NCBI GenBank assembly: GCA_045651765.1
Contig: JAZRSY010000002.1
Span: 62,001 to 126,000 of the forward strand
DNA: 64,000 nucleotides
DNA from: SIG565 sp045651765
GTDB taxonomy: Bacteria; Bacillota; Clostridia; Oscillospirales; Acutalibacteraceae
Reading direction: 5' to 3'
Both the position numbers and the translations under genes were made by a program. Below, in pieces: positions 59,430-64,000 of the stretch. Below the pieces are notes generated by a model that saw only the letters and a program-made list of their open reading frames with translations, did no database searches and had not been told where the DNA came from. Every line of letters starts with the position of its first letter. The first letter of the stretch is position 1.

Positions 59430-59972
59430 CTATATTTTAAAGGTTTTTTTAATATTTCCGTCTAAATCGCGCCAGGTAAAGACACCGTTATCAAATACCA
59501 TATATCCGTGCCAAGAATTTTCTTTAGGGATGGAAACCGAGCCCGGATTAATGTATACATATTCGCCTAAATCTTCACAGGCAGGTACATGTGTGTGCCC
59601 GTGCAGCAAAATATCGCCCTTTTTCAAATTGGGTGGCGTTTCTTTATTATATTTGTGGCCGTGTGTAACAAAAATTTTAGGGCCGTTATAGTCAAGTTCT
59701 AAATAGTCAGCCGTAACATCGAAGCCCAGCACCATATTATCCACCTCGGCATCGCAGTTACCCCTGACACAAATTATATTATCCTTTAATTCGTTAAGCG
59801 TGTTTATAACCTTTTTAGGCTCGTAACCATTTGGCAAATCATTTCTAGGGCCATGGTACAAAATATCGCCCAATAAAACGATATTATCATAAGTTTCTTT
59901 TTTATATTGTCCAATTAATTTTTCAAGGTAATAATAGGAGCCGTGTATGTCTGAAGCAATAAATAATTTCAT
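59430..59972 (-). CDS. Metallophosphoesterase, YfcE/MJ0936 family
   Basis: A 180-residue cytosolic phosphodiesterase. Metal motifs in order: FIASDIHGS (D-x-H), LLGDILYHG (G-D), VRGNCDAEVD (GNCD), FVTHGHKY and LLHGHTHVPA (G-H-x-H), then YINPGSVSIPK. This is the YfcE pattern; members hydrolyse phosphodiesters in vitro with unclear physiological substrates. GAGGTTTTT precedes the ATG. Confidence 0.93.
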   Translation of the reverse strand: MKLFIASDIHGSYYYLEKLIGQYKKETYDNIVLLGDILYHGPRNDLPNGYEPKKVINTLNELKDNIICVRGNCDAEVDNMVLGFDVTADYLELDYNGPKIFVTHGHKYNKETPPNLKKGDILLHGHTHVPACEDLGEYVYINPGSVSIPKENSWHGYMVFDNGVFTWRDLDGNIKKTFKI

Positions 59973-59998
59973 AAAAACCTCTATAATTTTTTTATTTT

Positions 59999-60027
59999 AG
60001 TATACAATTTTTTTGCCTTTAAGTCAA
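59999..60027 (-). promoter_or_regulatory. Promoter of the phosphodiesterase-PAP2 unit
   Basis: -35 TTGACT (60022-60027) and -10 TATACT (59999-60004), 17-base spacer, minus strand. Confidence 0.7.
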
Positions 60028-60049
60028 TGTGCAACTATTTATATTTCGC

Positions 60050-60078
60050 TTGTAAATGTGTACGAAATATGGTACAAT
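60050..60078 (+). promoter_or_regulatory. Promoter of the comEC-holA operon
   Basis: -35 TTGTAA (60050-60055) and -10 TACAAT (60073-60078), 17-base spacer, plus strand. Confidence 0.55.
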
Positions 60079-60115
60079 TTAATGGTAAACAAATTATAGG
60101 ATTTTATGATATTGA

Positions 60116-61615
60116 ATGAAAAGGCCCCTTATTATTTCGGCAATAATCTCGGTTATATTATCAGGCATATTAATTAAAGTTTCTTCTTTAATTGCAATAT
60201 TAATTTTGGTTATAAACCTCATATTATTTATATTAACCCTGAGCAAGCGACCACTTAGAGAATTTTGTGTGTTTTTTGCCATCGCCTTAATTATTTGCAC
60301 AAATTCTGTGTTAATATTTAAAACAAAAATTGAGCCTATACCAACAAACACCGATGAAAGTATTTTGGTTTTAGGCACCGTTACTGAAGAATACTATAAT
60401 AACTCTAAGGGCATTTATGTAGTTAAAACAAGTAATGAGCCGCAAACATTACCCGGTGGCATTAACCTAACCGTGCGCTCGAACTATACCGCACTTTCTT
60501 GCGGGCAGAAAATTGAGTGTTTAATGTATGTTTCGCCAATAAAAGAGAATATTGCCTATAATTATTCTAACGGCGTTTTCGCCACTGCAAATATTAAAAC
60601 ATTGTTATCTTGCCAAAACCCTTCGGGGTTTACAAGAACCATTTTAAAATTTAAAAAAGGAATTGAAAACACCCTGTTTTCTAACTTGAGTTTTCACTCG
60701 GCAGCGGTGGTTAATGCAATAACACTAGGTAACGATTATTATAACACTGCCAAGTTCGAAACTCTTGCACGACGCAGCGGTGTTAGTCATATAATGGTGG
60801 TTTCGGGCATGCATATGGCAATACTGTGTGGTTCCATATTAAAAGCGCTTAATGTTATTGGTGCTAACCGCAGACTTTCGGCCGTAATTACCGCTGTGTT
60901 TTTGTTGTTTTTAATGGCGCTGTGCGGTTTTACAATGTCGGTGCTAAGAGCCGGTTTTACATATTTTATTATGCTGTTGAGCCTTTTTATTTATAGGCGC
61001 ATTGAACCTTTTAATTCGCTTTGCGCAGCCGTTTGCATTATAATAATGTTAAACCCGTTCGCACTAGGCAGTGTTTCTTTTGTTTTATCGGTTTCGGCCA
61101 CGGCCGGCATAATTTTACTTTCCGAGCCCGTTGCAAATTTTATATGTAATTTTGCAAAAATCAAAAACAAAGTGCTAACCTCGCTTATGCTATTGGCTTC
61201 GGTTACCTTGGCCGCCACTTTGGCAACCCTGCCTTTTACGGTTTATTATTTTGGAGTTGTGTCATTGGTTTCGGTAATAACCAACTTGCTTATAGATTAC
61301 GCAGTAAACCTAGCCCTGATTTTAGCGGCAGTGGGCATAGTTGCTTCGGCTTTACATTTTCCGCAATTTATTATAAGCGGCACCTTCACGCTTTGCGAAA
61401 TTATAACCCGATATTTTACATTTATAATAGTTGTATTCGGACGTTATCCCAATGCCGAAATAACCGTAAATAAAACCTTTGGCGTAATATTTTTTACCTT
61501 AACAACACTTGTTGTTACCTATTTTTGTTACAAAAACAGCATTAATAATTTTTTTGAAAGGGTGGTTTTAAACAATGCCTATTGGCACAGAGCAATTACT
61601 AAAACAAAACATTAA
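60116..61615 (+). CDS. comEC: ComEC/Rec2 family protein lacking the metallo-beta-lactamase domain
   Basis: DNA-uptake channel family, 499 residues. There are two N-terminal membrane helices, a soluble OB-like region (about 75-165), then the competence domain starting at AITLGNDYY and RSGVSHIMVVSGMHMAIL (the family signature) with about eight membrane helices. Bacillus ComEC continues into a C-terminal metallo-beta-lactamase domain. Here the protein ends right after the membrane domain and the last 41 bases overlap holA. An in-frame TGA directly before ATG 60116 limits the start. The ribosome site is poor, with a short overlapping frame at 60106. Confidence 0.88.
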   Translation: MKRPLIISAIISVILSGILIKVSSLIAILILVINLILFILTLSKRPLREFCVFFAIALIICTNSVLIFKTKIEPIPTNTDESILVLGTVTEEYYNNSKGIYVVKTSNEPQTLPGGINLTVRSNYTALSCGQKIECLMYVSPIKENIAYNYSNGVFATANIKTLLSCQNPSGFTRTILKFKKGIENTLFSNLSFHSAAVVNAITLGNDYYNTAKFETLARRSGVSHIMVVSGMHMAILCGSILKALNVIGANRRLSAVITAVFLLFLMALCGFTMSVLRAGFTYFIMLLSLFIYRRIEPFNSLCAAVCIIIMLNPFALGSVSFVLSVSATAGIILLSEPVANFICNFAKIKNKVLTSLMLLASVTLAATLATLPFTVYYFGVVSLVSVITNLLIDYAVNLALILAAVGIVASALHFPQFIISGTFTLCEIITRYFTFIIVVFGRYPNAEITVNKTFGVIFFTLTTLVVTYFCYKNSINNFFERVVLNNAYWHRAITKTKH

Positions 61616-62633
61616 TAACGGCAACATTTTAAACACATATTTTATTTTTGGCAACGATTCTTATTTAAAACATTTTTACACCGACAAAATAATAAACAAA
61701 ACCACCACCAAATCCGATGACCTAAACTTTAACCGCTTTGAAGGGATATGTGATTTACAAGAGGTTTACAATGCCAAAGAGCAGTTTCCCATAATGGCAG
61801 ACAAAAAGTGTGTTTTGTTGTGCGATTATGATTTTGAAGATGCCGATTCAAAAGATTTCCAGAAACTTTTAATATTGCTTAGCGAGCCAAACGACACCAC
61901 CGTATTTATTTTTTTGTGCGACGCCCTTAGTTTTGACGAAAAAAAGAGCGATAAATTTAAAAAATTAATTGAAGCCACCGAAAAAGGCGGCGGTATGGCC
62001 GTTAGATTAGACCACCGCACAAAAACCGACCTTATTCATATTTTAACCGATGCTGCTAAAAAACGCGGCGCGGTCTTGCCCGGCAGCAGTGCCGCTTATT
62101 TAATAGAAAACTGTTCGCAAGACATTAACATTTTGCTTTGTGAACTTGAAAAACTTTGCGCTTTTGCAGGCAAGAGGCCCATTACCAATCAAATTATAGA
62201 TTTAGTTTGTATAAAATCGGTGGAAGCGTCGGTCTTTAACCTGACGGGCCAAATTTTTTCCTGCAACACCGCCGCAGCCTTAACTCTGCTTTCGGAGTTA
62301 TTTGATATGCGGTTAGAACCTATGATTATTTTACACACAATATCGGCCAATTTTGTTAATGTTTACCGCCTTGTAGCCGGAGCACAACTTGGCAAACCCT
62401 TAACCGCTGTATCGGCCGATTTTGCATATGGCGGCAAACAATTTGTGTTAGAAAAATGCCAAAGATATGTTAAAAAGTTAAGCACAAAGAAGTTGCAATT
62501 CTGCTTTGAAGAACTGCTTAACTGCGATAAAAAACTTAAAACCTTTGCCGCACAGCCACAAATTGTTTTGGAACAACTAATTGTCCGTCTTATTTACATT
62601 ATTTCTAAGGGTGAAAAAATTGATAACGCTTAA
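61575..62633 (+). CDS. holA: DNA polymerase III subunit delta
   Basis: Opens the beta clamp within the clamp loader. The 352-residue protein has the AAA-like fold without Walker residues: TYFIFGNDSYLKHFYTDKII near the start, FNRFEG, PIMADKKCVLLCDY, a domain II with YLIENCSQDINILLCELEKLCAFAG and a C-terminal helical collar. comEC followed by holA is a common Firmicutes order. It begins within the comEC frame (41-base overlap) behind AAAGGGTGG. Confidence 0.9.
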   Translation: MPIGTEQLLKQNINNGNILNTYFIFGNDSYLKHFYTDKIINKTTTKSDDLNFNRFEGICDLQEVYNAKEQFPIMADKKCVLLCDYDFEDADSKDFQKLLILLSEPNDTTVFIFLCDALSFDEKKSDKFKKLIEATEKGGGMAVRLDHRTKTDLIHILTDAAKKRGAVLPGSSAAYLIENCSQDINILLCELEKLCAFAGKRPITNQIIDLVCIKSVEASVFNLTGQIFSCNTAAALTLLSELFDMRLEPMIILHTISANFVNVYRLVAGAQLGKPLTAVSADFAYGGKQFVLEKCQRYVKKLSTKKLQFCFEELLNCDKKLKTFAAQPQIVLEQLIVRLIYIISKGEKIDNA

Positions 62634-63222
62634 AAAAGCAATTATTGTCGAGGGCAAATACGATAAAATTCGGTTAGAAAATATTTTCGACACCGTTATA
62701 TTAACCACCAACGGCTTTAGAATTTTTAAAGATAACACACAAGCCGAACTTATTAAAAAATTGGCATACAGCGTGGGTATTATTATCTTAACCGATAGCG
62801 ACAGTGCAGGCAACATTATTCGGGCGCACATTAAAAAACTTGCCCCACTGGGCGACATAATAAATGTTTATTTGCCACAAATCATTGGCACCGAACGCCG
62901 AAAACAACGACCTTCGAGCGAGGGATTTTTGGGTGTTGAGGGAATTGATGATGATATTATTATAGAAACTTTTTTAAGGTATGGCTTATTAGATGAAAAA
63001 CTCCAAAAAAGAGATTTTAAAATCACCAAAACTAACCTTTATGCCTTAGGGCTTACCGGTGGAGATTCAAGTAAGGCAAAACGGCAAGATTTTTTGAAAT
63101 TTTTACAGTTGCCGATTAACCTTAGTACAAACGCTTTATTAGAGGTTATAAACAAACTTTACACACCCGAACAATTTATTTTGGAGGCAGAAAAATGGCA
63201 GCAAGGCTTAACCAAAAATTAA
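62620..63222 (+). CDS. Toprim-domain protein, DUF4093 / RNase M5-like
   Basis: A 200-residue protein with a toprim domain: AIIVEGKYDKIRLENI (catalytic Glu), IILTDSDSAGNIIRAHIK (D-x-D) and IIGTERRKQRPSSEGFLGVEGIDDDIIIE. The C-terminal region after about residue 110 fits DUF4093. RNase M5, which matures 5S rRNA, is the closest characterised relative, but its activity here is only inferred. The probable start is TTG at 62620, 6-9 bases after TAAGGGTG; GTG 62611 is too close to that site. It overlaps holA by 14 bases and the WYL gene by 28. Confidence 0.8.
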   Translation: MITLKKAIIVEGKYDKIRLENIFDTVILTTNGFRIFKDNTQAELIKKLAYSVGIIILTDSDSAGNIIRAHIKKLAPLGDIINVYLPQIIGTERRKQRPSSEGFLGVEGIDDDIIIETFLRYGLLDEKLQKRDFKITKTNLYALGLTGGDSSKAKRQDFLKFLQLPINLSTNALLEVINKLYTPEQFILEAEKWQQGLTKN

Positions 63223-64000
63223 AAATATTATATATTTTAGATATTTTGAAAAAATATTCCGACGAGGAAACCCCAATAAACGCCACCGAAATTTGCGAAA
63301 AATTATTTTCGCTTGGCGTTACTGCCGAAAGAAAATCCATTTATAGTGATATTGATGCACTTATTGACTATGGCTACGATATTATTAAAACCCGAACACC
63401 ACGTTTTGGCTATTTTTTAGCCGAGCGCGAGTTTGAACTGCCCGAAATTTATTTGTTGGCCGATGCCGTTCGTTCGGCCGATTTCATAACACCCAAAAAA
63501 ACGCGCGAGTTGCTTTTAAAGTTTGATTCACTTTTAAGTGTTAATCAGGCGGCAAAACACAGGCGCACCACCTACATTTCGGCACAGCACAAGGGCAAAA
63601 ACGAAGAAATTTTTTATAACATTGACAAAATTAATTCGGCTACCGAAAAGGGTGTTAAAATTAAAACCACCTATTGTAAAAGAAAATTATTACCCAATAA
63701 AAAAATTGTAACCGAAGAAAAAGAACTAATCATTAGCCCCTACGCAACACTGTGGCAAAACGACCATTATTATTTAGTGGGCAATAATGAAAAATATGAT
63801 AATTTAATTCACTTAAGGCTTGAAAGAATGAAGCACATCGAAATTACGAATTTTCCCGCACGCCCTTTTTGTGAGGTTAGTGAATATTCTGACAGGTTCG
63901 ATGTTGCCGACTATGCCGCAAAAACCTTTAATATGTTTGGTGGCCAATCCACCGAGGTTGAGTTTAGGTGCAGCAACGATAAATTAGAACAAATTATTGA
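63195..64000 (+). CDS. WYL-domain transcriptional regulator, C-terminus cut by the window
   Basis: The first 268 codons are present with no stop. Residues 1-75 are a helix-turn-helix segment (KLKILYILDILKKYSDEETP, then ERKSIYSDIDALIDYGYDI), followed by a WYL domain (about 135-200): KGVKIKTTYCKRKL, IISPYATLWQNDHYYLVGNN and LIHLRLERMKHIEI. WYL proteins sense ligands, including nucleic acids, and regulate defence, DNA repair or metabolism. No defence genes are adjacent in this window. TTGGAGGCAGAAAA precedes the ATG, which lies inside the end of the toprim gene. Confidence 0.88.
   Translation, partial: MAARLNQKLKILYILDILKKYSDEETPINATEICEKLFSLGVTAERKSIYSDIDALIDYGYDIIKTRTPRFGYFLAEREFELPEIYLLADAVRSADFITPKKTRELLLKFDSLLSVNQAAKHRRTTYISAQHKGKNEEIFYNIDKINSATEKGVKIKTTYCKRKLLPNKKIVTEEKELIISPYATLWQNDHYYLVGNNEKYDNLIHLRLERMKHIEITNFPARPFCEVSEYSDRFDVADYAAKTFNMFGGQSTEVEFRCSNDKLEQII

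Noticed and set aside
60106..60177. A 23-codon frame overlapping the comEC start
   Set aside because: It has an AGG-type site but no recognisable protein; kept only as a note on the uncertain comEC start.

Overview
This 64 kb window is dense, low-GC chromosomal core sequence from an anaerobic, endospore-lineage Clostridia-type bacterium. The evidence is a cotJABC spore-coat operon, Firmicutes-style TPP and ZTP riboswitches, a PyrR attenuator and an L10 leader, canonical TTGACA-17-TATAAT promoters, a class 1B dihydroorotate dehydrogenase (PyrD plus PyrK), NfnAB electron bifurcation genes, rubredoxin and formate-tetrahydrofolate ligase. I see no insertion sequence, prophage, CRISPR array, rRNA or tRNA. 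No stretch above 300 bases lacks a gene.

Layout. (1) 1-4,900, minus strand: V/A-type ATPase operon E-DUF2764-A-B-D-I, the order known from spirochaetes, Chlamydia and Bacteroidota rather than the usual clostridial ntp order. (2) 5,100-10,720: rubredoxin, nfnAB, a lipoprotein, a small membrane protein, and divergent M24 and M19 peptidases. (3) 10,760-25,120: an eleven-gene purine/one-carbon operon (purE-C-F-M-N, IMP cyclohydrolase, AICAR transformylase, purD, purL, glyA, fhs) behind a ZTP riboswitch with a terminator. (4) 25,170-34,490: pyrimidine operon pyrC-carB-pyrK-pyrD-pyrF-pyrE-pyrB behind a PyrR attenuator, with pyrR just upstream on its own promoter; carA is absent. (5) 34,540-38,930: gpsA, thiT under a TPP riboswitch, a YfhO-like membrane protein and a divergent HD nucleotidase. 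(6) 38,990-43,050: rpmG-secE-nusG-rplK-rplA and rplJ-rplL, with rpoB not following. (7) 43,070-50,660: rlmH, walJ-like hydrolase and murA on the minus strand; hydrolase, membrane MurF-like ligase, ddl and a CDF transporter on the plus strand. (8) 50,640-53,120: feoA-feoB-Cys-rich protein with two matching operator-like palindromes. (9) 53,290-64,000: cotJABC, Gx-transporter/NusG-II pair, LCP protein, sugar dehydratase, PAP2 phosphatase, phosphodiesterase, then comEC-holA-DUF4093-WYL.

How it fits together. ZTP accumulates when 10-formyl-THF runs short. The ZTP switch here controls both purine synthesis and the two one-carbon enzymes (GlyA, Fhs) that feed PurN and the AICAR transformylase. The pyr operon is read before the pur operon on the same strand, and each has its own attenuating leader.

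The least ordinary items are variants inside housekeeping genes. PurF has lost the recognisable glutaminase residues. SecE carries about 165 extra residues with four membrane segments. A MurF-like ligase has a membrane domain where the usual N-terminal substrate domain should be. PyrB is fused to only the zinc domain of PyrI. The purine pathway uses an archaeal-type IMP cyclohydrolase. The rubredoxin has a C-X-C first knuckle. I found no obviously new multi-gene defence or mobile system.
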